Source: Nocardia transvalensis NBRC 15921 (lineage in GTDB: Bacteria; Actinomycetota; Actinomycetes; Mycobacteriales; Mycobacteriaceae). Taken from it: DNA of 64,000 nt. The position numbers were made by a program, and so were the translations under genes. The first letter of the stretch is position 1, and the number at the start of each line of letters is the position of its first letter. Shown here one piece after another: positions 41,519 through 48,897 of the stretch. The DNA lies in contig NZ_BAGL01000125.1 in NCBI RefSeq assembly GCF_000308875.1, forward strand, positions 113,631 to 177,630, written 5' to 3'. The notes beneath the pieces were generated by a model. The model worked only from the letters and a program-made list of their open reading frames with translations, was not told where the DNA came from and ran no database searches.

Positions 41519-41533
41519 GAGAGGCAGATTCTC
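41519..41533. promoter_or_regulatory. TetR-type operator variant GAGAGGCAGATTCTC
   Basis: The site matches GAGAATGTGATTCTC in 11 of 15 positions and keeps both outer half-sites. It lies in the divergent region between the acyl-CoA dehydrogenase operon (start 41460, minus) and the P450 gene (start 41606, plus). A further CTCAT...ATGAG inverted repeat overlaps it on the left. Confidence 0.55.
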
Positions 41534-41605
41534 AATCACGAAAGTCGACTGGCGAACGGTCCGGAGGGCGTGCTGGTCGCGGGTGTCGAAGGGAACCGTC
41601 GAGCC

Positions 41606-42898
41606 GTGAGCAACTTCGAAGATCTGGATTTCTTCCTCGGGCGGGAACTGGTCGACGATCCGTATCCCTATTTCGACTCGCTGCGGGCGAAATGCCCGGT
41701 GACGCGGGAGAAACACCACGACGTGATGATGGTGACCGGATACGACGAGGCGCTCGAGGTCTACAACGACGTCGAGCGGTTCTCCTCGTGCGTCTCGGTG
41801 ACCGGCCCGTTCCCGGGTTTTCCGGTGCCGCTCGACGAGTCGTCCGATGTCGACGCCCTCATCGCCGAGCACCGCGACACGCTGCCGATGAGCGATCAGC
41901 TCCCCACACTGGACCCGCCGGTGCACACCGATCACCGCGCCCTGCTCATGCGGCTGATCACGCCGAAGCGTCTCAAGGAGAACGAGTCGGCGATGTGGGC
42001 CATCGCCGACCGGATGCTGGATCAGTACCTGGTTACCGGCGGCGACTGCATCCGGGAGTTCGCCGGGCCGTTCACGCTGCACGTGATCGCCGATCTGCTG
42101 GGCGTGCCGGAGGCCGATCAGCACGAGTTCCTGCAGGCGCTGCAGCGCGATCCGCACCGGGAGGGCTCCAGCGTCGGCAGTACCGACGGGGAAGGCATGT
42201 CGCACAACCCGATCGAGTTCCTGTATCAGCGGTTCTCGGCATATGTCGAGGACCGGCGGGCGAATCCGACCGGGGACGTGCTGACCAGCATGGCCACCGC
42301 GACCTTCCCGGACGGCCGGCAGCCCGAGGTGCTGGATGTGGTGCGGGTGGCGGCGAATCTGTTCTCCGCCGGCCAGGAGACCACCGTCCGCCTGCTCAGC
42401 TCGGCGCTGAAGCTGCTGGCCGAGCGCCCGGACATCCAGCAGTACCTGCGCGAGGATCGCAGCCGGATCCAGAATTTCATCGAGGAGTCGCTGCGGATGG
42501 AGAGCCCGGTGAAGGGCGACTTCCGGCTGGCCAAGTGCCCGACCACGGTCGGCGGGACCGAGGTGCCGGTGGGCACGGTCCTCATGGTGGTCAACGGCGC
42601 GGCGAACCGCGATCCGCGGCGCTTCGAGGATCCGACCACCTTCGAGGCGGCACGCTCGAATGCCCGCTCGCACTTGGCCTTCGGTCGCGGCCCGCACACC
42701 TGCCCCGGTGCGCCGCTGGCCCGCGCGGAGGCCCGGGTGGCCATCGAGCGCCTGCTCGAGCGCACCTCCGACTTCCGGATCGACGAGAGCGTGCACGGCC
42801 CCGCCGACGCCCGCAACTACCACTACCTGCCCACGTTCATCCTGCGCGGCCTCACCTCGCTGCACCTGGAATTCGACGTCAAGGAGGCCACCCGATGA
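41606..42898 (+). CDS. Cytochrome P450
   Basis: The 430-aa soluble P450 has the I-helix oxygen-binding motif AGQETT (255-260), the K-helix EESLR (293-297) and the heme loop FGRGPHTCPG (359-368) with Cys366 as iron ligand. The GTG at 41606 (VSNFEDLDFF) is the only reasonable start after the operator region; the initiation site is weakly supported by AAGGGA further upstream. A 3Fe-4S ferredoxin gene follows with an ATGA overlap and should be the electron donor. A close paralogue begins at 63285. The substrate, presumably hydroxylated at an inactive carbon, is unknown. Confidence 0.92.
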   Translation: MSNFEDLDFFLGRELVDDPYPYFDSLRAKCPVTREKHHDVMMVTGYDEALEVYNDVERFSSCVSVTGPFPGFPVPLDESSDVDALIAEHRDTLPMSDQLPTLDPPVHTDHRALLMRLITPKRLKENESAMWAIADRMLDQYLVTGGDCIREFAGPFTLHVIADLLGVPEADQHEFLQALQRDPHREGSSVGSTDGEGMSHNPIEFLYQRFSAYVEDRRANPTGDVLTSMATATFPDGRQPEVLDVVRVAANLFSAGQETTVRLLSSALKLLAERPDIQQYLREDRSRIQNFIEESLRMESPVKGDFRLAKCPTTVGGTEVPVGTVLMVVNGAANRDPRRFEDPTTFEAARSNARSHLAFGRGPHTCPGAPLARAEARVAIERLLERTSDFRIDESVHGPADARNYHYLPTFILRGLTSLHLEFDVKEATR

Positions 42899-43083
42899 AG
42901 GTCACGGTCGACGAGGACCGCTGCCGCGGCCACGGCATCTGCCTGGGCGCCTGCCCGGAGGTCTTCGACCTCACCGACGACGGCTATGCCGAGGTCACCA
43001 TGACCGACGTGCCGGTGGAGTACGAGAAAGCCGTTCGGGAGGCCGAGCAGGGCTGCCCGGAGCGGGCCATCGTGGTCGAGTGA
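42895..43083 (+). CDS. 3Fe-4S ferredoxin
   Basis: The 62-aa protein has CRGHGIC and CPERAI, the C-x2-H-x2-C ... CP arrangement of P450-linked 3Fe-4S ferredoxins, in which His replaces the second Cys of a 4Fe-4S site. The additional Cys in GACPEVF is common in this group. It overlaps the P450 stop by 4 nt and should transfer electrons to it. A second ferredoxin of the same type lies at 50718. Confidence 0.95.
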   Translation: MKVTVDEDRCRGHGICLGACPEVFDLTDDGYAEVTMTDVPVEYEKAVREAEQGCPERAIVVE

Positions 43084-43202
43084 GAGTCTCGGCGAAAAGG
43101 GTTGACCAGCACGGGGTTTCGGTCGCTTGATCAGTGTGGAATGCTCTGATTCACATCGGTGCGGGTCTGTTGGCGGGGATAGATTTTCGGTAGAATTCGA
43201 AC

Positions 43203-44711
43203 ATGCATTCGATGGGGGAGGGATCTGGTGAGCAGGCCGTCGGCCTGCTGCACACCGCCGTCTCCGATCTGTTCGCGCTGCCGCTGACACCGCTGACCGA
43301 CGCCGAGGTCATCGAGGTCATGCAGGAGGCGGAACGCGCTGCGCGGCGGCTGGTTTCACTGCAACATCGGTTGCTGGTCGAGGCGGAGGAACGGTCGCTG
43401 CCAGCCCGGTTCGGTAGCAAGGGCATCAAACGGTTCCTCATGGAGACTCTCCGAGTGTCCAGCGCCGACGCGGGGGCTCGGGTGCATCAGGCGGCGTGGG
43501 TGGGCACTTTCCACGACATGAGCGGTGACCAGGTCGACCCGAAACTGCCGGAGACGGCGAGGGCGCTGGCCGAGGGTGAGATCTCTGCCGACCACACCCG
43601 CGGGATCGCCGCTGTAATGAACCGGGTCCCGCGCGGCGCGACATCCGCCGATCGCGAAGCCGCCGAGGAGATCCTGGCCGGATTCGCGCGCACCGGCTCC
43701 CCGGACGACCTGGGCAAGATCGGCGACAAGATCCTGGCCCATCTCGACCCGGACGGCCGACTGACGGATGAGCACGATCGCGCCCGCATGCGCGGCCTCA
43801 CGGTCGGACGCCAGCGCCCCGACGGCATGTCCCCGATCCGGGGTGAGATCGACCCGGTATTGCGGGCCCTGCTGGATCCGCTGCTGGCCAAATACGCCCG
43901 CCCCGGCGTGGCCAACCCGGATGACTCGGAAAGCCCAGCGGCCGAGGTGGATTCCGCCGATCCGGCCGTTCTGGCCGCGGCTGCTCGCCGCGACAATCGC
44001 TCCGTGGCTCAGCGCAACCACGACGCGGTGAAGCTGATCCTGTCGTCCGGAATCGTGGCCGAGAAGCTGGGCCGCCACCGCGGTGTGCCGGTCACCACGA
44101 TCCTGACCCTGAAGATCGACGATATCGAGCGCGACGCGGGAGTGGCGACCACCGCCACCGGAGGCACCGTCCCGCTTCGCGATGCCCTCGAACTGGCGGC
44201 ACGGTCGCGGCCGTATCTGGCGGTCTTCGATTCTCGGGGGCTGCCTCTGCACCTCGGTCGTGTGCGGCTGGCGTCACCGGCACAGCGCCTGGCGTTGATC
44301 GCGGCCCTGCGCGGTTGTTCGCGTCCCGGCTGCAACGCACCCGCGAGCCTGTGCGCGGTCCACCACGTCCGCGAATACCGCGCGGGTGGCCGCACCGATA
44401 TCGACAACCTGGTCCTCGCCTGCGACGCTTGCCACGCATTGATCCACGACGGCCCGGGCGGATGGAAAACCATTGTCGAGGAACAAGGTTCACCGCGGGC
44501 CGGCCGGACGGCCTGGATCGCGCCCCCGCACATCGACCCGACCGGCACCCCACGCGTGAATCATCGGCACCGCGCGGGCGAACTACTCGCCGAGACACTG
44601 TCCCGCATCCACGACCGAGCCGAGCGCGAGCGCGAACAACACCGCCGCTGGCTCTGCGACCGCAGTGCCGAACACCAGCGACTCCTCGCCACGCGCACCA
44701 CTGCGGCGTGA
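43203..44711 (+). CDS. DUF222/HNH endonuclease domain protein (13E12 family)
   Basis: The 502-aa protein has an N-terminal DUF222 region (about 35-330, with ERAARRLVSLQHRLLVEAEE and GSKGIKRFLMETLRVSSADA) and a C-terminal HNH motif, CSRPGCNAPASLCAVHHV, REYRAGGRTDIDNLVLACDA, CHALIH, with the His, Asn and His expected for catalysis and two CxxC-like zinc pairs. These genes are scattered in mycobacterial and nocardial genomes, often near repeated or recently changed DNA, and their role is unclear. The degraded XRE-DUF397 locus begins about 100 nt downstream. Confidence 0.9.
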   Translation: MHSMGEGSGEQAVGLLHTAVSDLFALPLTPLTDAEVIEVMQEAERAARRLVSLQHRLLVEAEERSLPARFGSKGIKRFLMETLRVSSADAGARVHQAAWVGTFHDMSGDQVDPKLPETARALAEGEISADHTRGIAAVMNRVPRGATSADREAAEEILAGFARTGSPDDLGKIGDKILAHLDPDGRLTDEHDRARMRGLTVGRQRPDGMSPIRGEIDPVLRALLDPLLAKYARPGVANPDDSESPAAEVDSADPAVLAAAARRDNRSVAQRNHDAVKLILSSGIVAEKLGRHRGVPVTTILTLKIDDIERDAGVATTATGGTVPLRDALELAARSRPYLAVFDSRGLPLHLGRVRLASPAQRLALIAALRGCSRPGCNAPASLCAVHHVREYRAGGRTDIDNLVLACDACHALIHDGPGGWKTIVEEQGSPRAGRTAWIAPPHIDPTGTPRVNHRHRAGELLAETLSRIHDRAEREREQHRRWLCDRSAEHQRLLATRTTAA

Positions 44712-44812
44712 CCGGCGGACTACCGCGGTGGTGGCCAGCCGGTCTCGGTCGCGATCGAGTGAGTGTTTCGCCTCGTGTCCGTTCCGTGTGTCTACGACGT
44801 CGCCACTCGTGC

Positions 44813-44993
44813 TTACGCGTTGAGCTGCTCGAACTTTCCACCTTCTACGCCGCCGGTGAACGCGTCCCACTCGCCGGGTGTGAAGGTCAGGTAGCCGGAG
44901 CCGGGGTTCTTGCTGTCACGGACGGCAACATCGCCGTTGGGTAGCCACGCAATTTCGACGCACTGGCGGTATCCGATGGTTTTCGTCCGTCAC
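44813..44993 (-). pseudogene. Deletion fusion of XRE start and DUF397 C-terminus
   Basis: From a GTG at 44993 the first codons (GTGACGGACGAAAACCATCG) match the start of the XRE gene at 1053. After about 25 nt the sequence jumps to the DUF397 gene: in another frame it reads RQCVEIAWLPNGDVAVRDSK, NPGSGYLTFTPGEWDAFTGG and a stop at 44813. The paralogous intact pair is 1053-2152. A deletion of about 0.9 kb has removed nearly the whole XRE gene and the start of DUF397, and the two parts are out of frame, so nothing functional remains. Confidence 0.78.
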
Positions 44994-45050
44994 TATCTGA
45001 ACCTGCCCGTTCTTCAGTGATGACTCCGCGCGCTAAAGCGAACCAACGCT
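44987..45050 (-). repeat. Diverged copy of the XRE upstream region (998-1061)
   Basis: Read on the minus strand, this block matches 998-1061 closely, including TTCGCTTTAGCGCGC, GAGTCATCACT and GGTTCAGATAGTGAC. About 56 of 64 positions agree by eye, with one small insertion. It shows that the whole promoter-to-start region was duplicated together with the XRE-DUF397 genes. Confidence 0.75.
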
Positions 45051-45139
45051 GGTAGCGATCTGGTGGCCGTGCTGTGCTCGAATACAACAACTTCGCCACC
45101 TCTACAACAAGCGATTCGGGCCGTCATGCGGTCGTTCGA

Positions 45140-45249
45140 GTGGCGGTGGACGAAATGAGCGCTTGGGCAACAGTCTTGGCCATCGTTGCGGTGTCGACGG
45201 TCGCCTTCGGTCTTGTCATCGGGCTTGCGTCCATTACCGAGCCGACGAG
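45140..45249 (+). pseudogene. Remnant of the small membrane protein gene
   Basis: In one frame this segment reads VAVDEMSAWATVLAIVAVST and VAFGLVIGLASITEP. It resembles the transmembrane start of the protein at 294-671 (VRVTAWAAALTVLSILAVAF, SFVIGL). Its position, divergent from the XRE remnant, is the same as in the intact locus. The similarity ends near 45240, after which the frame becomes non-protein-like and another frame takes over. It may be a frameshifted 5' part of the next entry. Confidence 0.5.
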
Positions 45250-45558
45250 ATGCGCGACGGGCGCGGCACTGTCCGCACGCTCGACGACGCGGACTTTGCG
45301 AGACGCGCTCGACGGGGCGAGGAAAGGGCCGGTACCCAGATTCGGCAAGATAGGAATCGCTCAGATCTCCACGCGGCCTGGGCAAGTGTCACAATTGGCG
45401 ATCCTTGCGATGGGCACGACGGCCTGTGTCCCAGCGGGGAGTGGGGCCCGTATACGCGCCCGCAAGCAGAGCAGGCGATCCTGTTCGTCGCGAAGGACCT
45501 CGCACCTCACGTCGTTCCGTATTGGCAGCGGGGTGAGCGCCCGGAAATGTCGACCTGA
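45250..45558 (+). CDS. Hypothetical protein, possibly the 3' part of a frameshifted gene
   Basis: The 102-aa frame reads MRDGRGTVRTLDDADFARRA, then SDLHAAWASVTIGDPCDGHD, GLCPSGEWGPYTRPQAEQAI and LFVAKDLAPHVVPYWQRGER. The second half has a natural composition. It could be a soluble tail whose membrane segment is encoded at 45140-45249 in another frame, which would make the whole a frameshifted gene. It is convergent with the dehydrogenase gene ending at 45564. I do not recognise the family. Confidence 0.4.
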   Translation: MRDGRGTVRTLDDADFARRARRGEERAGTQIRQDRNRSDLHAAWASVTIGDPCDGHDGLCPSGEWGPYTRPQAEQAILFVAKDLAPHVVPYWQRGERPEMST

Positions 45559-45563
45559 TGCTG

Positions 45564-46364
45564 TTAGGGCGGAGGGAAAGCCGCTGCGATCGCCGCATCG
45601 AGGATGCCGAGGTCGGCTCCGAGTTGGGCGGAGACGGCTCGGGCTACGGCTACGTCTTTGCTGAGGAATTGGCCTACCGAGGAGCGGAAGGCTTCGACCG
45701 AGTTCTTGTGGGCGATGCTGGTGAGGGCGCGGCCGGAGCTGCTGGCGTGGGGGAGGGCCGACAGGAGGGTTTTCTCGGGGACGCCGAGTTGGGCGCCGAG
45801 GCGGACGGCGTCGGCGACGAGGCCGATCTGGGCGGCGAACAAGGCGTTGTTGACGAGTTTGACGCGTTGGCCGGTGCCGAGGGGGCCTACGTGGAGGATG
45901 GGGTCGGCGTAGGCGGCCAGGACTTTTCGCGCGTCGAGGACGGCGGTGTCGGTGCCGCCGGCGAAGACGGTGAGTTCGCCCGCCGCGATAGTGTGCGGGC
46001 CGCCGCTGACCGGGGCGTCGACTACCTCGATGTCGTAGGGCGCTGCGGCGACGGCGATCTCCGCGGCCGTGTCGGGGCTGCCCGTGGTGTGGATGATCAG
46101 TGTCGCGCCGCGCGGAAGGGAGTGCAGCAGTGGGCCGTCGAGGCACACCTCGCGGACCTGGTCGTCGGTGAAGACGCAGACCACCGCGGCACGGGCGCCA
46201 CGGACGGCGTCGGCGACCGTCGAGGCGGGGTCCGCGCCGAATTCTGCCAGGATGGAACGGGTTTCGGCGGATCTGGCGAGAGCGCGGACGGTATGGCCCT
46301 CGTCGACCAAGCGCCGGATCATCGGCAGACCCATGCGCCCTGCCCCCACGAATCCGATCACCAC
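45564..46364 (-). CDS. NAD(P)-dependent beta-hydroxyacid dehydrogenase (3-hydroxyisobutyrate dehydrogenase family)
   Basis: The 266-aa protein has the N-terminal cofactor motif GFVGAGRMGLPMIRRLVDEG, the substrate-binding DAPVSGGPHTIAAGELTVFA and the catalytic-Lys segment GTGQRVKLVNNALFAAQIGL. It is complete for the family, slightly short. The GTG start at 46364 has AAGGAG upstream. It is the last gene of a long minus-strand run and follows a paralogue of the same family 100 nt upstream. The two may act on different hydroxyacids or form a heteromer. Confidence 0.9.
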   Translation of the reverse strand: MVIGFVGAGRMGLPMIRRLVDEGHTVRALARSAETRSILAEFGADPASTVADAVRGARAAVVCVFTDDQVREVCLDGPLLHSLPRGATLIIHTTGSPDTAAEIAVAAAPYDIEVVDAPVSGGPHTIAAGELTVFAGGTDTAVLDARKVLAAYADPILHVGPLGTGQRVKLVNNALFAAQIGLVADAVRLGAQLGVPEKTLLSALPHASSSGRALTSIAHKNSVEAFRSSVGQFLSKDVAVARAVSAQLGADLGILDAAIAAAFPPP

Positions 46365-46464
46365 GGATGTCTCCTTCTGTGCGCCTGGTTCCGCCGGTGC
46401 CGGAACCTCTGCTGTCCGGCGGCCGGAACATGTTCGGGCGGAGCGGTTTACGGTTGCTGGGCCG

Positions 46465-47283
46465 TCAGCGGGGGTGGTCCATCATGCCCAGCGTGGCGTC
46501 GGCCGCGTTGAGTACTACGCCCGGGTCGACGCCTGCGGTTTCGGCCAGCCGCGCCACCAGGCTCACGTCCTTGCGGAGGAGGTCGCCGGCGTGCTGGGCC
46601 AGGCGGTCCAGGGTGCCGCCCGCGGAGGTGATGCGGCCGAGGGCGAAGCTGTTCGCGGTGCCGTGCGAGATCACCTCGCCCAGCTTGTCGGGGCTGATGC
46701 CGAGCGCCTTGCCGAGGTCCATGGTGCTCATGGCCGTGGCGAGGTTCGCGGTGAACAGCAGGTTGTTGAGCAGTTTGGTCGACTGTCCGGCACCGAGGTC
46801 GCCGAGGTGCACGATCGGGTCGGCGTAGGTCGCGAACACAGGGCGCGCGCGTTCGACGGCATCGGTCGTGCCGCCCACCATGACCAGCAGATTGCCCGCC
46901 TCCGCGGCCCGCCCGCCACCGCTCACCGGGGCATCGATGATCGAAACCTGGTGTTCCGCGGCAAGTGCCGCCAGTTCCCGGCAGGTATCCGGGTGCACGG
47001 TGGAGTGGATGGCGATGATCGACCCCGGTTTCGACCCGGCCAGCACGCCGTTGTCGCCGGTGACCACCTCGCGCACATCGGCATCGCCGACCACGCACAG
47101 GCAGACGAGATCGCTGCGCTCGGCCAGCGCCGCGGGGGAGTCCGCGGTCGCGGCAGGGGTATCGGCGTATGGCTCCAAGGACGCCGCCCGGCGCGCCCAC
47201 AGCGTCGTCGGGTACTCGCTCTCGGCGATCCGCCGCGCCATGGGCCCGCCCTGACTCCCGAGGCCGATGAATCCGACTCGCAT
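46465..47283 (-). CDS. NAD(P)-dependent beta-hydroxyacid dehydrogenase, second paralogue
   Basis: The 272-aa protein has GFIGLGSQGGPMARRIAESE, in which the usual Met of GxGxMG is replaced by Gln. Otherwise DAPVSGGGRAAEAGNLLVMV and GAGQSTKLLNNLLFTANLAT with the catalytic Lys fit the 3-hydroxyisobutyrate dehydrogenase family. The ATG at 47283 is preceded by AGGGAGG, which lies in a 17-nt direct repeat also found just after the DoxX stop (around 47345-47361). Confidence 0.9.
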   Translation of the reverse strand: MRVGFIGLGSQGGPMARRIAESEYPTTLWARRAASLEPYADTPAATADSPAALAERSDLVCLCVVGDADVREVVTGDNGVLAGSKPGSIIAIHSTVHPDTCRELAALAAEHQVSIIDAPVSGGGRAAEAGNLLVMVGGTTDAVERARPVFATYADPIVHLGDLGAGQSTKLLNNLLFTANLATAMSTMDLGKALGISPDKLGEVISHGTANSFALGRITSAGGTLDRLAQHAGDLLRKDVSLVARLAETAGVDPGVVLNAADATLGMMDHPR

Positions 47284-47356
47284 CAGCGGGCCTCCCTGTT
47301 CGTTGACGGTTCGGGTATGGGTTGTGCGGCCGCCGCAGCGGTGGCTGCGATGCGCA

Positions 47357-47899
47357 TCAGCGGGCCTCCTCGGTTGCGGCGGTGTCGGTTTCGGCCTTCT
47401 TCGGCTCGGCCGGGGCGGGCCGGTAGAACACCGCCAGCAATCCGGCCGTGGCAACCACACCCAGGATCAGCGCGATGCCGCCGCCGGCCCAGCCGGTGAT
47501 CTCGATGCCCGCGGCGTGGTCCAGGGATAGCCGGCCGGGGCCGAGTAGGCCTAGGGCCACCGCGGCGGTCGCCAGGACCAGCACGTATTCGTAGCCGTCC
47601 TTGAAGACGAAGAAGCCGTTGGTGCGGTGGGCCAGCAGGGCCGCGACGAGCATGACCGACACGATCGCGGCGGCGGCGAACGGCGTGAGGAGCCCGAGCG
47701 CCAGCAGCACGCCCGCACCGATTTCCGTGAGTACGCTCAGCCACGCCTGGAGCATGCCGTTGCGCAGCCCGAGCGAGGCGAACCAGCGCCCCGTGCCGGC
47801 GATCTTGCCCCCACCGATCCAGTGGTTGACGCCGTGCGCGATCATGGTGCCGCCCACGACCAGGCGCAGCAGCGCCAAGGCGGTATCGGCCGCGTCCAT
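47357..47899 (-). CDS. DoxX-family membrane protein
   Basis: The protein of about 180 aa has four transmembrane segments: LALLRLVVGGTMIAHGVNHW, LSVLTEIGAGVLLALGLLTP with IVSVMLVAALLA, YVLVLATAAVALGLLG, and GIALILGVVATAGLLAVFYR, then a charged tail rich in Glu/Ala. DoxX proteins occur in quinone- or thiol-linked redox complexes and in many catabolic clusters; the exact role here is unclear. The start is ATG 47899; a GTG at 47908 is possible. It sits between the alpha/beta hydrolase and the dehydrogenase genes. Confidence 0.85.
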   Translation of the reverse strand: MDAADTALALLRLVVGGTMIAHGVNHWIGGGKIAGTGRWFASLGLRNGMLQAWLSVLTEIGAGVLLALGLLTPFAAAAIVSVMLVAALLAHRTNGFFVFKDGYEYVLVLATAAVALGLLGPGRLSLDHAAGIEITGWAGGGIALILGVVATAGLLAVFYRPAPAEPKKAETDTAATEEAR

Positions 47900-47904
47900 A
47901 GCCC

Positions 47905-48897
47905 TCACCTCTCTCGCGGCGCCGGTGCGCCGCCGTCGAATTGTGTTGCCGGACCGGTGAACTCACCGGTCACTGCGGCCACGACGCACTCCTCCACGAA
48001 GGAGAGCACCTTCAGGTGGTACGCGGCGGCCGTGTAACCGAGGCTCGAATTGTGTCCGGTGTTCGGTTGCAGATTGAGTACCACGCGGGGGGCCGCGCCG
48101 AACAGTGTCGCGATATCGGCGAGTTCCTCCGGCTCGTTGCGCCACACGGTTTCGTGTTCGCCCACGGTCCAGCGCACCGGAATGCGCACCCGCGCGGCGA
48201 TCAGCGGCAGATCCCTGCCCGCCCAGTCGGTCAGGGCCGCGGCCTCGATGCGCGGGCCCGGTACGGCGATCGTCGCGCCGCCCAGAAGTTCCGGCGGGTA
48301 CAGCCGGTGGGGCTGCCACAGCAGGGCGCGGACACCGCTGGGCCGGGTGCCCTCCGGCGACGGGCGCAGCAGCTTCTCCGCCGCGACGTGCGGGCGGCGG
48401 CCCGTCCCGGCCACCTCCACACCGAGCAGCCCGGCCCCGCGGTCGTCACCCGCCATACGCAGTGCCAGTTCGCAACCGGCCGAATGGGCGAGCAGGAAGG
48501 TACCCGCGCCACGCGGGCGGTCCGCGAGGTGGGCCTCGATCGCCCCGTACATCAGATCGACGCGCCGCTGCGGCGGTGAGAGCTGATCGGCGAACGGTCC
48601 GGAACTGCCGTATCCCGGCCGGTCGAGCGCGAGCGCGGTGTATCCGAGGCGCTGGGCGGTGCGCAGCAGCGACAGCTCGGGATGTCCCGGGCAGTCGAAA
48701 TAGGCCGCGGTGGTCGCGCCACCGTGGAGCGCGACCACGACCGCGCGCGGGGACGGCACCTCCGCCAGCAGGCCCGACACCGGGATGCCGTCGACATCGG
48801 CTACCACAGGTACCGGCCGGGCGTCGTCGTTCACCGGGGAGAGGTCGGATTGCGTGAGTGTCATTGCATCCCCATCGCTCTCGCCATAGTCAGACAT
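47905..48897 (-). CDS. Alpha/beta-hydrolase
   Basis: The 330-aa protein has the oxyanion strand VVVALHGGATTAAYFDCPGH, LALDRPGYGSSGP, the nucleophile elbow LLAHSAGCELALRMAG (Ser in HSAG with Ala in place of the first Gly), and a late TGHNSS with the candidate catalytic His. These are the marks of a soluble esterase, lactonase or C-C hydrolase. The first eight bases overlap the stop of the thiolase-fusion gene (ATGTCTGA), so the two are coupled. A role in hydrolysing an ester or CoA product of the pathway is plausible. Confidence 0.88.
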   Translation of the reverse strand: MSDYGESDGDAMTLTQSDLSPVNDDARPVPVVADVDGIPVSGLLAEVPSPRAVVVALHGGATTAAYFDCPGHPELSLLRTAQRLGYTALALDRPGYGSSGPFADQLSPPQRRVDLMYGAIEAHLADRPRGAGTFLLAHSAGCELALRMAGDDRGAGLLGVEVAGTGRRPHVAAEKLLRPSPEGTRPSGVRALLWQPHRLYPPELLGGATIAVPGPRIEAAALTDWAGRDLPLIAARVRIPVRWTVGEHETVWRNEPEELADIATLFGAAPRVVLNLQPNTGHNSSLGYTAAAYHLKVLSFVEECVVAAVTGEFTGPATQFDGGAPAPRER

